A stretch of DNA of 64,000 nucleotides from Halorubrum aquaticum (GTDB lineage Archaea > Halobacteriota > Halobacteria > Halobacteriales > Haloferacaceae): assembly GCF_900113615.1 (NCBI RefSeq), contig NZ_FOPZ01000011.1:1-64000 (forward strand). The letters run 5' to 3'. Numbering within the stretch: position 1 is the first letter of the stretch; the number at the start of each line of letters is the position of its first letter. The notes beneath the pieces were generated by a model. That model saw only the letters and a program-made list of their open reading frames with translations. It was not told the DNA's origin and ran no database searches. A program made the translations under genes and the position numbers. Positions 15,360 to 24,856 of the stretch are shown one piece after another.

Positions 15360-15953
15360 ATGGCGAAAGTGAGCATCGGCCTCCGCGGCTGGCGGTTCGA
15401 CGAGGAGGAGATCATCTCCGAGGACGGCGAGTTGCGTCCCCTCGACGAGATCCCCGAGGAGCCCAGAGAGCGGCTCGTCAGGCTCGTGGGGATCCACGAG
15501 GAGCCGTGTGACGTCTGTTATCTCGAGTACGGCGACGCCGAGGTTCACCGCTGTAAGCAGGCGGAGATCGTGTACGGCGAGCCGGGCGGCGAGGTCCTGC
15601 TCTGTCCGGAACACGAACCCGACCTGATCTACTGGTTCCGCGAGGCCGGCGGCAGCGAATACAAGGGACAACGTGAGTTCGGCGACCGCTTCCACGAGTG
15701 GGTCGCCGCCGGCAACGAGGCCCCCGACGGATACGCCTCCGTCGAGCACGTCGAGGAGGACCCCGACGGACTTCCCGAGCTCCCCGACCAGAACGAGATC
15801 CAGAAGCGCCTCGAGGAGAACTTCGAGGGCGACCGCATCGACATCCGCGCGCTTGCCGGCGAGAAGTCCGACGACGAGGACGACCGCCTCAGCGAGGAGG
15901 AGCTGGCCGACTCCGACGTCGACCTCTCGACGGAGTACCCATCGAACCGATGA
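15360..15953 (+). CDS. Conserved haloarchaeal protein of unknown function
   Basis: A 197-residue acidic soluble protein. Four cysteines and two histidines ([21 protein letters not shown], then [14 protein letters not shown]) look like a zinc-binding knuckle in the N-terminal half. The C-terminal half is a charged region ending in [12 protein letters not shown]. The start at 15360 is placed by [17 protein letters not shown], which reads as a natural N-terminus; upstream codons in frame are low-complexity. The stop overlaps the ATG of the methyltransferase gene (ATGA), so the two are probably co-translated and may both act on RNA. The family name is not known to me. Confidence 0.78.
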   Translation: MAKVSIGLRGWRFDEEEIISEDGELRPLDEIPEEPRERLVRLVGIHEEPCDVCYLEYGDAEVHRCKQAEIVYGEPGGEVLLCPEHEPDLIYWFREAGGSEYKGQREFGDRFHEWVAAGNEAPDGYASVEHVEEDPDGLPELPDQNEIQKRLEENFEGDRIDIRALAGEKSDDEDDRLSEEELADSDVDLSTEYPSNR

Positions 15954-16780
15954 GCGAGGGAGACGCGGGAGACGCGGAGCGCGCCGACGAGGCGATCGAG
16001 AACTCGTCGACGCGCCGAAAGCCGGTCGTGGTCGTCGTGGAGCCGGAGACGCCGGGTAACGTCGGCACCATCGCGCGGGCGATGAAGAACTTCGGGCTCT
16101 CCGATCTCAAGTTGGTCGACCCGCCGGAACTCGACGAGGACGGCGAGGCGTACGGCTTCGCCGGGCACGCCCGCGAGGACGTGCTCCCGAACGCCGACGA
16201 GGTGACCTTCGAGGAGGTCGTCGAGAACTACCACACCGTCGGCACCACCGCGATCACCGGCGAGGACGACCGGAGCCACGAGCGGTGGCCCTTCAAGACG
16301 CCCGTCGAGCTTCGGGAGTCGCTCGCGACGGTCGACGCGCCGACCGCGATCGTCTTCGGCCGTGAGGGCCGCGGGCTCAACAACGACGAGCTCTCGCGGC
16401 TCGACGAGGTGTGTTCGATCCCCGCCGCCGACGACTACCCCGTCCTCAACCTCGGGCAGGCGGCGACGGTGCTCTTATACGAGCTCCGGGACCTCACCGT
16501 CGAGGAGACGCAGCTCCCCGACACCGCGGTCACCCGCGCGCCGGAGGCCGACGTGGAGCGGCTCCACGACCTCTTCGGCGACTTCCTCGAGGCGACCGGC
16601 CAGCGCGAACACCGCCGCGAGAAGAACGCGCTGTTGTTGCGCCGGCTGCTCGGCCGCGCGCACCCGACCGAGCGGGAGGTCCACTCGCTTCTCGGCACCG
16701 TGCGGAAGGCGACGACGAAGCTGGAACACGCCGACTACCTCGCCGCCAAACACGACGAGCCGGCCTACCCCCGCGAATGA
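15950..16780 (+). CDS. SPOUT-family RNA methyltransferase, TrmJ-like
   Basis: The 276-residue protein shows the trefoil-knot SPOUT methyltransferase motifs: [18 protein letters not shown] (motif 1), [17 protein letters not shown] (motif 2) and [25 protein letters not shown] (motif 3). These fit the TrmJ/TrmH branch that 2'-O-methylates tRNA nucleotides with S-adenosylmethionine. A C-terminal helical part of about 80 residues ([30 protein letters not shown]) is typical of TrmJ. The N-terminal 20 residues are an acidic extension. It overlaps its upstream and downstream genes by ATGA junctions. Confidence 0.88.
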   Translation: MSEGDAGDAERADEAIENSSTRRKPVVVVVEPETPGNVGTIARAMKNFGLSDLKLVDPPELDEDGEAYGFAGHAREDVLPNADEVTFEEVVENYHTVGTTAITGEDDRSHERWPFKTPVELRESLATVDAPTAIVFGREGRGLNNDELSRLDEVCSIPAADDYPVLNLGQAATVLLYELRDLTVEETQLPDTAVTRAPEADVERLHDLFGDFLEATGQREHRREKNALLLRRLLGRAHPTEREVHSLLGTVRKATTKLEHADYLAAKHDEPAYPRE

Positions 16781-17475
16781 CCGGCATGAACGGGGGCGTC
16801 CTCGACGAGGACCTGATCGCCGGCATGCGCGACGTGACGCCCCTCATGCTCGGGATCGTCCCGTTCGCGCTCGTCGCCGGGATCGCCGCCGTCGACGCGG
16901 GGCTCACGTTGGCGGAGGCGGTCGGGCTATCGGTGATCGTGTTCGCGGGCGCGTCCCAGCTCGCCGCGATCGACCTCCTCGGGTCGAACGCGCCGCTCGC
17001 GGTCGTGATCGGCACCGCGGCCGTGATCAACCTCCGGATGGTGATGTACTCCGCGTCGATCGCGCCGTACTTCGCCGACTACGCTCGCCGGACGCGCGCC
17101 GCGCTCGCGTACCTGCTCACCGACCAGGCGTACGCGCTCTCGGTCGCGGAGTACCAACGGAACGACGACCGCAGCCGGTGGCGCTACTACCTCGGCGCGG
17201 CGGCGTCGCTGTGGGTGGTCTGGCAGATCGGGACGGTCGTCGGCGTCGTCGTCGGAGCCGGCGTCCCCGACGCGTGGGGGCTCACCTTCGCGGTCCCGCT
17301 CGTCTTCCTCGCGCTGTTGGTCCCCGCGATGAAGGACCGCCCGACGACGATCGCGGGGATCGTCGGGGGGACGGTCGCGGTCGTCGCCGCCGGACTCCCG
17401 CTCAACCTCGGGCTCCTCGTCGGGGCCGTCTCGGGGATCGTCGTCGGCCTGCTGACGGAGGCGATGGGACGATGA
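16777..17475 (+). CDS. azlC: AzlC-family branched-chain amino acid exporter subunit
   Basis: A 232-residue polytopic protein with the AzlC signature: GIVPFALVAGIAAVDAGL, VFAGASQLAAIDLLG, NLRMVMYSASIAP and LLTDQAYALS. About seven hydrophobic helices can be followed. AzlC pairs with the small AzlD subunit to export branched-chain amino acids. The start ATG overlaps the methyltransferase stop, and its own stop overlaps the AzlD start, so the three form one coupled transcript. Nothing unusual is seen. Confidence 0.9.
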   Translation: MTGMNGGVLDEDLIAGMRDVTPLMLGIVPFALVAGIAAVDAGLTLAEAVGLSVIVFAGASQLAAIDLLGSNAPLAVVIGTAAVINLRMVMYSASIAPYFADYARRTRAALAYLLTDQAYALSVAEYQRNDDRSRWRYYLGAAASLWVVWQIGTVVGVVVGAGVPDAWGLTFAVPLVFLALLVPAMKDRPTTIAGIVGGTVAVVAAGLPLNLGLLVGAVSGIVVGLLTEAMGR

Positions 17476-17825
17476 CGGGACTCCCGGGGTTCGTTGGATC
17501 GCCGCGCGTCTGGATCGCGATCGTCGTCATCGGGATCGCCACGTACTCGTTCCGGCTCTCCTTCATCCACCTCTTCGGGCGGATCGACGAGGTCCCGGAA
17601 CGGATCGGTAGGCCCCTGAAATACGTGCCGCCGGCGGTGCTCGCGGCGCTCGTGTTCCCGGACCTGGTGACGATCCGGCCCGGCGTCGTCGCGACGCTCG
17701 CGGACGAGCGACTGATCGCCGGCGTCGCCGCCGGCGCGGTCGCCTGGCGCACCGAGAACGTGTTCGCGACGATCACCGTCGGGATGGTCGTCCTCTGGCT
17801 GTTCCGGTTCGTCGTCTTCGCGTGA
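17472..17825 (+). CDS. azlD: AzlD-family transport subunit
   Basis: The 117-residue protein has the AzlD form: four hydrophobic segments with ATYSFRLSFIHLFGRI near the N-terminus, LKYVPPAVLAALVFP, ERLIAGVAAGAVAWRTENVFATITVGM and LWLFRFVVF. It is the small partner of AzlC directly upstream, with an ATGA overlap. Both subunits are needed for export in known systems. The gene ends 34 bases before the stop of a convergent gene. Confidence 0.9.
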   Translation: MTGLPGFVGSPRVWIAIVVIGIATYSFRLSFIHLFGRIDEVPERIGRPLKYVPPAVLAALVFPDLVTIRPGVVATLADERLIAGVAAGAVAWRTENVFATITVGMVVLWLFRFVVFA

Positions 17826-17858
17826 TTCGTCCCGTTTCGTTTCGTTTCCGCTTCCGTT

Positions 17859-18230
17859 TCACTCCGAGACACGGTCCGGATACCGTCGGACGAGCAGGAG
17901 GACGGCGACGCCGCAGACGACCGCGAACCCGAGCGTACCCCTCGTACTCACGAACCCGCGAGCCGGTGGGACCGAATACGACACCGCGGCCGCGGCGAGC
18001 ACCGCGTAGCCGACCGCCGAGCCGCCGAGGAGGACGGGACGGAGGGCGGGTCGACTCCAGAGGCGGACCCACGTCGCGATCCCCGCGACCGCGCCGGCGA
18101 CGATCCCGATCGGCAGCCCGACGAGCGCGGAGAAGGCGATCCGGGCGGAGAGCAACTCCGTGAGAAGCGCGGCGACGACGAGGAACGTCGTCAGCGCGAT
18201 CCCTAACGTCGCGACGAATCGACCGGTCAT
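17859..18230 (-). CDS. Small four-helix membrane protein
   Basis: A 123-residue protein made almost entirely of four hydrophobic helices (about residues 5-25, 34-55, 66-86, 97-114) and a short charged end, RRYPDRVSE. I do not recognise a family; comparable small membrane proteins are common in haloarchaea. The ATG at 18230 follows a TATA-like tatatac on this strand. The next gene, also a membrane protein, is upstream on the same strand by 50 bases, so both may be one transcript. Confidence 0.72.
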   Translation of the reverse strand: MTGRFVATLGIALTTFLVVAALLTELLSARIAFSALVGLPIGIVAGAVAGIATWVRLWSRPALRPVLLGGSAVGYAVLAAAAVSYSVPPARGFVSTRGTLGFAVVCGVAVLLLVRRYPDRVSE

Positions 18231-18280
18231 ACCGTCGGGTTCGCCGTGATCGTATATAAAGAGATCCGCCGGAGGGACGA

Positions 18281-18589
18281 CTACCGCTCGCGCTCCGTGA
18301 GCCGGTTCGAACGCGTCGCCCCCGACTCGTCGCGGTCGGCGGTTTCACCCGACTCGCGTTCCTTCGCGTCGGCGATCCGCTGGGCGGCGTCGGCGACGGA
18401 ATCGAGGACGGCGAACGTCCGATACCAGAGGTACGCGCCGACCGACAGGGATCCGGCGACGAGGACGCCGAGGAGCAGTTCGGCGACGATCAAGACCCCG
18501 TACACGAGCGCGAGGAGGCTCACGGCGGCGAGAACGGCCCCGATTCGCGTTCGGAGGGCCTCGCGAGGGGAGAGCGGGTCGTGGACCAT
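18281..18589 (-). CDS. Small two-helix membrane protein with charged tail
   Basis: The 102-residue protein has two adjacent hydrophobic helices (about residues 15-56), then an amphipathic stretch FAVLDSVADAAQRIADAKE and a charged Ser/Glu/Arg tail. The fold suggests a membrane anchor with a cytoplasmic coiled segment. I do not recognise the family. Its ATG at 18589 has a ttaaaaac TATA-like box about 30 bases upstream on this strand. Confidence 0.7.
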   Translation of the reverse strand: MVHDPLSPREALRTRIGAVLAAVSLLALVYGVLIVAELLLGVLVAGSLSVGAYLWYRTFAVLDSVADAAQRIADAKERESGETADRDESGATRSNRLTERER

Positions 18590-18658
18590 ACCGGCGGCTA
18601 CCGCGGCCGGTCACTTAAAAACTGAAGGTGGGATGGCCCGGTCGATCGGGCGGAGCGT

Positions 18659-20584
18659 TCAGTCGTCGGCGGGCGCCGCCGAATCGCCGGCGGAGACGCC
18701 GGTTCCGGGGCCGATGTCGATCCCGAGCTCGTCGAGCTTCTCGTCGGGGACGACGCCGTCGACCCAGCCGCGGTGCTCGTAGTACTCCTCCTTCATGAGG
18801 TCGAGCTCCGCGAGCTCGCCCTCGCTCGCGCCCTGTCCGGGGATCGCGTCGGGGTGACCCTCCACGAACCGGCCGGGGAGGCTGTCGTCCTCGCCGTCGA
18901 AGCCCGCGAGGTTGTTGAAGTAGCGCTCGAGGTTGTAGATCCGCTCGCCGGCCTCGAACAGCTCGTCCTCGGTGACCTCGCGGCCGGTCATGCCGCTGTA
19001 CTGGAGGACGTACTCCTCGATCCCCTCCGCGAACGCGTTGAACTTACAGATGTCGAAGGAGTCGGAGATCGCGTGGAGGTCCTGGAAGGTGGCGGTGAGT
19101 TCGCCCTTCCCCTCCCACTCGTAGGGATCGACCTTCTCGGGGATCCCGAGGATCTCCGCCGCGGGCGTGTACCCGCGAAGGTGACACGCGCCGCGGTTCG
19201 AGGTGGCGAAGGCGATCGCCATCCCCTTCATACAGCGCGGGTCGTACGCCGCGATGCTCTGGCCCTTGACCGAGAGCTTGTTGTCGTGTGCGTCCTTGCG
19301 CTCGCCGACCCGGTCGGGACCCTCCGCGAGGAGGTCGCCCAGTTCGGTCGAGCGGTTGCCGATCTCGTCGATGAGGTCGATCATCCGATCGGAGTCGCCC
19401 CAGTCGATGCCGACGTCGAGTTTGCCCTCCTCGGTCATCTCCATCGCCATCGCCATCGTGTTGCCGACCTCGATGGTGTCGACGCCAACGTCGTTACAGC
19501 GCTCGATCATCAGGGCGACCTCGTCGCGGTCGGTGTGCCCGGAGTTGGGGCCGAGCGCCCACGCGGACTCGTACTCGTAGGACTCCGTACGGACGTTCAT
19601 GTCCTGGCCCTTGTGGTGGAGTTGTACCTCGACCTCCTTCTTACAGGCGACCGGACAGGAGTGACACGTCGGCTCGTCGACGAGGATGTTCTCGCGGACG
19701 TTCTCGCCGGAGACGCGCTCGGCGTCGACGTCGATCCCCTCGGTCCCGTTGTACGCCTCCGTGGAGGTGTACTTCGCGTTCTTCGTCGGCAGCCCGTCCA
19801 TCTCCTCGGTCGCGTTCATCAGGACGTTCGTGCCGTACATCGAGAGCCCTCCCTCGTTGGGCGCGGTGACGTCCGACTCCCGGATGACCTCCATCGCCTG
19901 CTGGTACCCCTCCTTGAACGTCTCGGGGTCCGCCGGCTTCGGCATGTCGGTGCCGCTCTTGACGACGACCGCCTTCACCTTCTTCGAGCCCATCACCGCG
20001 CCGGTGCCGCCGCGGCCCGAGGCGCGGTCGTCCTCGTTCATCACGCAGGCGTACCGGACGCCGTTCTCGCCGCCCTGTCCGATCGCCATCACGGAGAGGT
20101 TCTTGCCGACCGACCCCTCGACCTCCTCGCCGAGCTCGTCGATGGTGTCGTGGACGCCCTTGCCCCAGACGTGGGAGGCGTCGCGGACCTCCACGTCGCC
20201 GTCCTCGACGACGAGGTAGACTGGGTCGTCGCTCGCGCCGTCGAGCAGGATGCCGTCGAGCCCGGCCCACTTGAGCCGCGCGCCCGACCAGCCGCCGTGG
20301 TGTGAGTCGGTGACGGTCCCCGTGAGCGGGGACTTCGTCACTAAGGCGATCCGCCCGCTCATCACGGTCTGCGTGCCCGTGAGCGGCCCGGTCATGAACG
20401 CCAGCCGGTTGTCCGGCCCCATCGGGTCGACGTCGGGGCCGGCGTCGAAGACGTACTTGACGCCCAGCCCGCGCGCGCCGATGTACTTCTCGGCGTCCTC
20501 GTCGTCGATCCCGCGGTACTCGACCGCTCCCTCGCCGAGATCGACCTGTGCAACTCGGTCCCTGTAGCCACCCATTTCAGTCAT
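18659..20584 (-). CDS. aor: Tungsten-dependent aldehyde:ferredoxin oxidoreductase family protein
   Basis: The protein follows the AOR family throughout. N-terminal RVAQVDLGEG and YIGARGLGVKYVF, pterin-binding RIALVTKSPLTG and DSHHGGWSGARLKWAG, GRGGTGAVMGSKKVKAV, a 4Fe-4S motif CHSCPVACKK with a fourth Cys in FDICKFN, and RGACHLRGYTP are all present. It oxidises aldehydes to acids and reduces ferredoxin. Three starts are close: 20599, 20584 and 20575. A TATA-like tctataat at about 20598-20605 would put the transcript start near 20575, and MTEMGGYRDRV (20584) reads as a usual haloarchaeal start, so 20599 is unlikely. The acidic tail (SAGDSAAPADD) is ordinary for this class. Confidence 0.92.
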   Translation of the reverse strand: MTEMGGYRDRVAQVDLGEGAVEYRGIDDEDAEKYIGARGLGVKYVFDAGPDVDPMGPDNRLAFMTGPLTGTQTVMSGRIALVTKSPLTGTVTDSHHGGWSGARLKWAGLDGILLDGASDDPVYLVVEDGDVEVRDASHVWGKGVHDTIDELGEEVEGSVGKNLSVMAIGQGGENGVRYACVMNEDDRASGRGGTGAVMGSKKVKAVVVKSGTDMPKPADPETFKEGYQQAMEVIRESDVTAPNEGGLSMYGTNVLMNATEEMDGLPTKNAKYTSTEAYNGTEGIDVDAERVSGENVRENILVDEPTCHSCPVACKKEVEVQLHHKGQDMNVRTESYEYESAWALGPNSGHTDRDEVALMIERCNDVGVDTIEVGNTMAMAMEMTEEGKLDVGIDWGDSDRMIDLIDEIGNRSTELGDLLAEGPDRVGERKDAHDNKLSVKGQSIAAYDPRCMKGMAIAFATSNRGACHLRGYTPAAEILGIPEKVDPYEWEGKGELTATFQDLHAISDSFDICKFNAFAEGIEEYVLQYSGMTGREVTEDELFEAGERIYNLERYFNNLAGFDGEDDSLPGRFVEGHPDAIPGQGASEGELAELDLMKEEYYEHRGWVDGVVPDEKLDELGIDIGPGTGVSAGDSAAPADD

Positions 20585-20890
20585 GTAATGCTCGTTCATT
20601 ATAGACGGCCCACAGAGTGTTAGGTCTTCACGTCTGTTGGAAACTGATATCGGTTACATCGGTCCCGGCGATTCGGCCCGCTCCGACGGAAGGAACGGAC
20701 GCGTCGACACGAACCCATCTCCCGTTTCGGACCGGAGACGCTCCGGGAACGTTCCCGACGCACGGACGTTCACACGGGTGGTTTCGCGACGATCTCACGG
20801 GGGCCACGACGGGCGTAGCCGCGCTCCGGCCGGGCCGAGCCGGTCACGGACCCCGCGAAGACCTATCCGACCCCCGGCCGAAGGGGGGCC

Positions 20891-21361
20891 GTGAGCGACT
20901 CGAATCGCGACGGATCCTCCGGCACGCACCGGGAGCCGTCACGCGGGACTCCCCGGGAGCGCTGGCGCCCGGCGATCGCCTTCGCCGCGGTCGTGCTCGT
21001 CGCGTCCGTCGTCCCGGTTCCGGGAGGGGGGACCGGCGGTGGAGTCGGGGTCGGCGACGGCGTCCTCGAGGCCGTCTCCGCGGTCGTCTCGCCGACGGAC
21101 CCGTTCCACCTCGTCGGCTACGCGGTGCTCGCCGCCCTGTCGGCGCGCGGGACGGGCCGCGGCGTCCGGGGGTCGGTCGTCGCCGCGGCGGTCGCGGTCG
21201 CCTTCGGGTTCGGCGTGGAGGTCGTCCAGACGACGATCCCCTGGCGGACGTTCGCGTGGCGGGACTCGCTCGTCAACGCGATCGGCGCGACGACCGGCGT
21301 CGTCGCGGGATGGCTCCGTCACCGTGAGACGGATGTCCGTCACCGTGGGGAGGATATTTGA
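20891..21361 (+). CDS. VanZ-family membrane protein
   Basis: The 156-residue protein has a charged N-terminus and about four helices with the VanZ pattern: PTDPFHLVGYAVLAALSA, AVAFGFGVEVVQTTIP, and RDSLVNAIGATTGVVAGWL. The gene starts with GTG at 20891, directly after ggggggcc. The roughly 300 bases between the AOR start and this gene contain short overlapping frames but nothing I can support. VanZ proteins are widespread; a precise role cannot be given. Confidence 0.82.
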   Translation: MSDSNRDGSSGTHREPSRGTPRERWRPAIAFAAVVLVASVVPVPGGGTGGGVGVGDGVLEAVSAVVSPTDPFHLVGYAVLAALSARGTGRGVRGSVVAAAVAVAFGFGVEVVQTTIPWRTFAWRDSLVNAIGATTGVVAGWLRHRETDVRHRGEDI

Positions 21362-21385
21362 CCCGCGCCGACGAGACGCCGAGAC

Positions 21386-21844
21386 ATGGTCCCCTCCGAG
21401 CTGACCGTCGTCTCCGCGTTCGCCGCCGTCGTGTTGTTCGCCTGGTCGCCGCTTCTGGCGGTCGAACGGCTCCGCGCGCTGTTCACGTGGCCGACCCGAA
21501 CCCTCCTCGCGAACTACCTCGTCGTCGGTGCGGTCGTGGCCGTGGTTCAGGTCCTGTCGTACTTCGGCGTGGTCCTCCTCGTCGCCGGGACGGGTTCGGT
21601 CACGGGCGGTGAGGCGGCCGGGATCGTCGCCGGCGTCGTCGTCGCGAACCTCCTCGTTCCGGGCGCGGCCGCGGTCGCCTGCCTGCGGCTCCTCCCCGCT
21701 CGCGGCGTCTGGTCGCCCGACTCACGATCCGGACTCGACGGACGGATCGCGCTCGCGGTCGGCGTGGGCTGGTACGCCGTCGTCGCGTCGGCGACCTTCC
21801 TCGCGTTCGCGCTCGGGATCATGTTCGCCAACCTGCCGACGTGA
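21386..21844 (+). CDS. Hypothetical four- or five-helix membrane protein
   Basis: A 152-residue very hydrophobic protein with helices at about 5-22, 42-68, 72-100 and 120-148 and few charged residues. The start MVPSELTVVSAFAAVVLF is inferred from the spacing after the VanZ gene (25 bases) and a ggagg-poor leader. No family recognised. Same strand as VanZ; co-transcription is possible. Confidence 0.7.
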   Translation: MVPSELTVVSAFAAVVLFAWSPLLAVERLRALFTWPTRTLLANYLVVGAVVAVVQVLSYFGVVLLVAGTGSVTGGEAAGIVAGVVVANLLVPGAAAVACLRLLPARGVWSPDSRSGLDGRIALAVGVGWYAVVASATFLAFALGIMFANLPT

Positions 21845-21937
21845 TACCGCGCGGCGTCACGGCCGCGAGCGACGAGCGCCCTCGACGGTCCTCGCCGTGA
21901 CGACACGGCTTTACGCGCTCGGCCGCTCTCCCCGACA

Positions 21938-23032
21938 ATGAGTCAACCGAGCCCCGAGGCGTACGAGCAGGGGCGCGGCATGGACGCGCACAACGCGGTC
22001 ATGCGCGACATCCGCGCGGAGCGGTCCGAGACGTACGACCCGACGGAGCCGACGCGGGTCTGGATCGACGAGGACAACACCCCCGACGGGGTGGTGAACT
22101 CGCTCACGATCATCCTGAACACCGGCGGCTGCCGCTGGGCCCGCGCCGGCGGCTGTACCATGTGCGGGTACGTCGCCGAGTCCGTCGAGGGCGGCAGCGT
22201 GAGCCACGAGGACCTCACGACCCAGATCGAGGCGTGTCTCGACCACGAGCGCGAGAACGCCGACGAACCCGCCGAACTGATCAAGATCTACACCTCCGGC
22301 TCCTTCCTCGACGAGCGCGAGGTCCCCGCCGAGACCCGGCGGGCGATCGCCGAGACGTTCGCCGACCGCGAGCGGATCGTCGTCGAGTCGCTGCCGGACT
22401 TCGTCGACCGCGAGAAGGTCGGCGACTTCGCCGAACACGGGATCGCGACGGACGTGGCCGTCGGGCTGGAGACCGCGACCGACCGGGTCCGGCGCGACTG
22501 CGTGAACAAGTACTTCGACTTCGCCGACTTCGAGGACGCCTGCGCGGAGGCGGCCGCCGCGGACGACGCCTTCGAGGCCGACGTGGGCGTGAAGGCGTAC
22601 CTCCTCCTGAAGCCGCCCTTCCTCGCGGAGCCCGAGGCCGCCGCGGACATGGTCGACTCGATCCGCCGCTGTGCCGCCGTCGAGGGCTGTCACACCGTCT
22701 CGATGAACCCGACCAACGTCCAGCGGTACACCATGGTCGACGAACTGTTCTTCGAGGGAGGCTACCGCCCGCCGTGGCTCTGGACGGTCGCGCACGTCCT
22801 CGAGGAGACCGCCGACGCCGACGCCATCGTCGTCTCCGACCCGGTCGGACACGGCTCGGACCGGGGCGCACACAACTGTGGCGAGTGCGACGACCGGGTC
22901 CAGACCGCGATCAAGGACTTCGACAAGCGGCAGGACCCGAGCGTCTTCGAGCAGGTCTCCTGTGCGTGTGAGGACACGTGGGAGGTCGTCATGGCGGAGG
23001 AGACGAGCTACAACATGCCGCTGGCCCGCTAG
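21938..23032 (+). CDS. raSEA: Archaeosine biosynthesis radical SAM protein RaSEA
   Basis: The 364-residue protein carries a radical SAM-type cluster motif in GGCRWARAGGCTMCGY, followed by YTSGSFLDEREVP, VESLPDFVDREK, VAVGLETATDRVRR, VKAYLLLKPPFL and a C-terminal Cys-rich HNCGECDDRV plus CACEDTW, all fitting RaSEA. RaSEA works with ArcS to turn lysine-modified preQ0 at position 15 of archaeal tRNA into archaeosine. The start at 21938 is clear (MSQPSPEAYEQGRG). The gene converges with the MFS gene and their ends overlap by four bases. Confidence 0.9.
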   Translation: MSQPSPEAYEQGRGMDAHNAVMRDIRAERSETYDPTEPTRVWIDEDNTPDGVVNSLTIILNTGGCRWARAGGCTMCGYVAESVEGGSVSHEDLTTQIEACLDHERENADEPAELIKIYTSGSFLDEREVPAETRRAIAETFADRERIVVESLPDFVDREKVGDFAEHGIATDVAVGLETATDRVRRDCVNKYFDFADFEDACAEAAAADDAFEADVGVKAYLLLKPPFLAEPEAAADMVDSIRRCAAVEGCHTVSMNPTNVQRYTMVDELFFEGGYRPPWLWTVAHVLEETADADAIVVSDPVGHGSDRGAHNCGECDDRVQTAIKDFDKRQDPSVFEQVSCACEDTWEVVMAEETSYNMPLAR

Positions 23033-24357
23033 ACCCGGTTCTCGTCCCGGCGGCTCTCCTCGTCCCGACGGCCTGCCTCGTCCTCCCGGCGGACCCGCCG
23101 CCGAAGCCGGAGAACCCCCGCCGCGCCGACGAGCACCAGCCCGCCGGCGACGCCGAACCCCAACTCGTAGCTCGTCGCGGCGAGTGCTCCGCCGATCACG
23201 CTGCCCCCGGCCCCGGCGAGCGCGCTGAGCGCGGCGTACACGCCGAGGGCCTCGCCGCGGATCGAGGTCGGCGAGAGCCGGGTCACGAGCGTCCCCGCGG
23301 TGACGGCGATCACCGCCCACGTGAACCCGATGACCCCGAACACGACGCCCGCGGCGACGAGCCCGAGTACGGACGCACCGAGGACCGCGCCGACGACGGC
23401 GACGAGCGGGAACGCGACGCCCCGAACGGCGAGCCCCGCGACCTGGAGCGACATCGGGTCGCGTCGCCCCGAGAGCTCCCCCGCTCGCTCGAAGAGGACC
23501 GCCGAGGCGACGCTGCTGACGAGGTACAGCGCGAACACGCCCTCCGACCCGACCCCCACGTCCGTGAGGTACGCCGGGAGCGGGGCGAAGAAGGCGGAGA
23601 AGCCGGTGAAAAACAGCGTCACCGCGACGAAGTAGAGCGCGAGCGTCGGCGTGAACCGCTCCGCGCTCCGTTCGGGATGGAGCCGCCGGTAGTCGGCCCG
23701 CCCCACGGCGAAGGGGAACGTCGCCGCCCGGACGCTGAACCGGTTCGCCCGGCGAAGGGCGCGCCGGAGCCGGCGGGGCGACACCTCGGCGGACTCGGCG
23801 TCCGCCGGGAGCCACCGGACCGAGGCGACGAGCCCGGCCGCGGCGAGGACCGCGAGCGCGGAGAGGAAGCTCCGGATCCCGCTCGCGTCGCCGAGGCGAA
23901 CCGCGATCCCGATCCACACCGTCCCGAGCAGCAGTCCGAGCGCCCACCCGATCCCCTGGTACTCGTTCAGTTCGCCGATCCGTTCGCTCCAGGCGTCCTC
24001 CGGCGCGCCGGCGACCGCGAGCAGCGTGACGACGGGCGTCGCTGACGCGAACGCGAACCAGACCACGCCGTTGGCGACGATCACGGCCGGGATCGACTCC
24101 AGCGCGGGGAGGACCGCGAGCGTGGCCGCGAGGAGGCCGATCGCGGCGAGGACGAACCACCGACGCCGCCCCGTCCGGTCCGCGAGCCGTCCGAAGACGA
24201 GCGCGCCGGGAACGCCGACCGCCGACGCGACCGCCGCGAGGGTCCCCAGCGTGGCCGGCGAGCCGCCGAGATCGACGACGTACAGCGGCACGACGAGCGA
24301 CGCGCCCCCGAAAGCGATCGACGCGAGCCCCCACGCGTACAGCCACGACTTCGACAT
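23029..24357 (-). CDS. MFS transporter
   Basis: A 442-residue protein with 12 hydrophobic helices and major facilitator features. GRLADRTGRRRWFVL is the loop 2-3 signature, and a second half begins with a similar GVGSEGVFALYLVSSVASAVLFERAG. A charged arginine-rich tail ends the protein. The ATG at 24357 lies about 27 bases below a TATA-like attatg at 24380-24388, so upstream in-frame ATGs are not used. It may be a drug or metabolite exporter, but its substrate cannot be read from the sequence. It is divergent from the DUF2209 gene. Confidence 0.87.
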   Translation of the reverse strand: MSKSWLYAWGLASIAFGGASLVVPLYVVDLGGSPATLGTLAAVASAVGVPGALVFGRLADRTGRRRWFVLAAIGLLAATLAVLPALESIPAVIVANGVVWFAFASATPVVTLLAVAGAPEDAWSERIGELNEYQGIGWALGLLLGTVWIGIAVRLGDASGIRSFLSALAVLAAAGLVASVRWLPADAESAEVSPRRLRRALRRANRFSVRAATFPFAVGRADYRRLHPERSAERFTPTLALYFVAVTLFFTGFSAFFAPLPAYLTDVGVGSEGVFALYLVSSVASAVLFERAGELSGRRDPMSLQVAGLAVRGVAFPLVAVVGAVLGASVLGLVAAGVVFGVIGFTWAVIAVTAGTLVTRLSPTSIRGEALGVYAALSALAGAGGSVIGGALAATSYELGFGVAGGLVLVGAAGVLRLRRRVRREDEAGRRDEESRRDENRV

Positions 24358-24429
24358 ACGGTCCACGACGCGGTCGAGGGCACATAATACGGGCGGGAAA
24401 TTCAAGCCGAGGGGGGACCTACTGGGAGC

Positions 24430-24856
24430 ATGGTTCGAGCGCGGGCGGGCGGAGTCGCCACGACCGAGGTGGACGGCTCCCGTCCCTGAGGTCGTCGGCG
24501 TCGACATCAGCGGCCGCCACGAGGAGGAGGGCGAGTACCTGATGGTCGCGGCCGCGGTCCACGCCAGCGTCGACTCCAGCCGGATCCGGTCGGTCGAGGG
24601 CATCGGGTTCGCGAGCGTGCGGGAGGGGCCGACCCTCGAGGCGACGGTCGACCTCGTCGTCGAGGCGGTGGGGAACCTCCCGGAGCCGCCGGGGTGTCCG
24701 ATCGTCTCGGAGCACGGCGAGTTCTACGAGGAGCCCGCCGACCGGATCGGGTTGAGCTTCCAGCCCGAGTTTAAATACGTCGAGAGCATAGGCGAACGCG
24801 AAACAGTGCAGGCCGCACATCACGCCGCGTACGCCGCTCGGAGGCTGCTCCTGTGA
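24430..24856 (+). CDS. DUF2209-like protein, start codon out of frame
   Basis: The recognisable part starts at about 24490 with VVGVDISGRHEEEGEYLMVA and ends with QAAHHAAYAARRLLL, fitting the archaeal DUF2209 family, probably an RNase H-like fold by its first strand. No ATG, GTG or TTG lies in this frame between 24362 and that point. The ATG at 24430, well placed below a TATA-like region, is in another frame and stops at 24489. The first in-frame ATG (24542) would remove the conserved N-terminus. So either a one-base indel lies between 24430 and 24490 or a rare start is used. The stop overlaps the hflX GTG. Confidence 0.65.

Noticed and set aside
18773-20305. Long plus-strand frame opposite the aldehyde:ferredoxin oxidoreductase
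   Set aside because: The minus-strand gene has all family motifs; the plus frame has no recognisable domain and is a frame mirror.
20600-20890. Short frames between aor and the VanZ gene
   Set aside because: They overlap each other, have no start signal and no recognisable content; the region holds the aor promoter and otherwise nothing supported.
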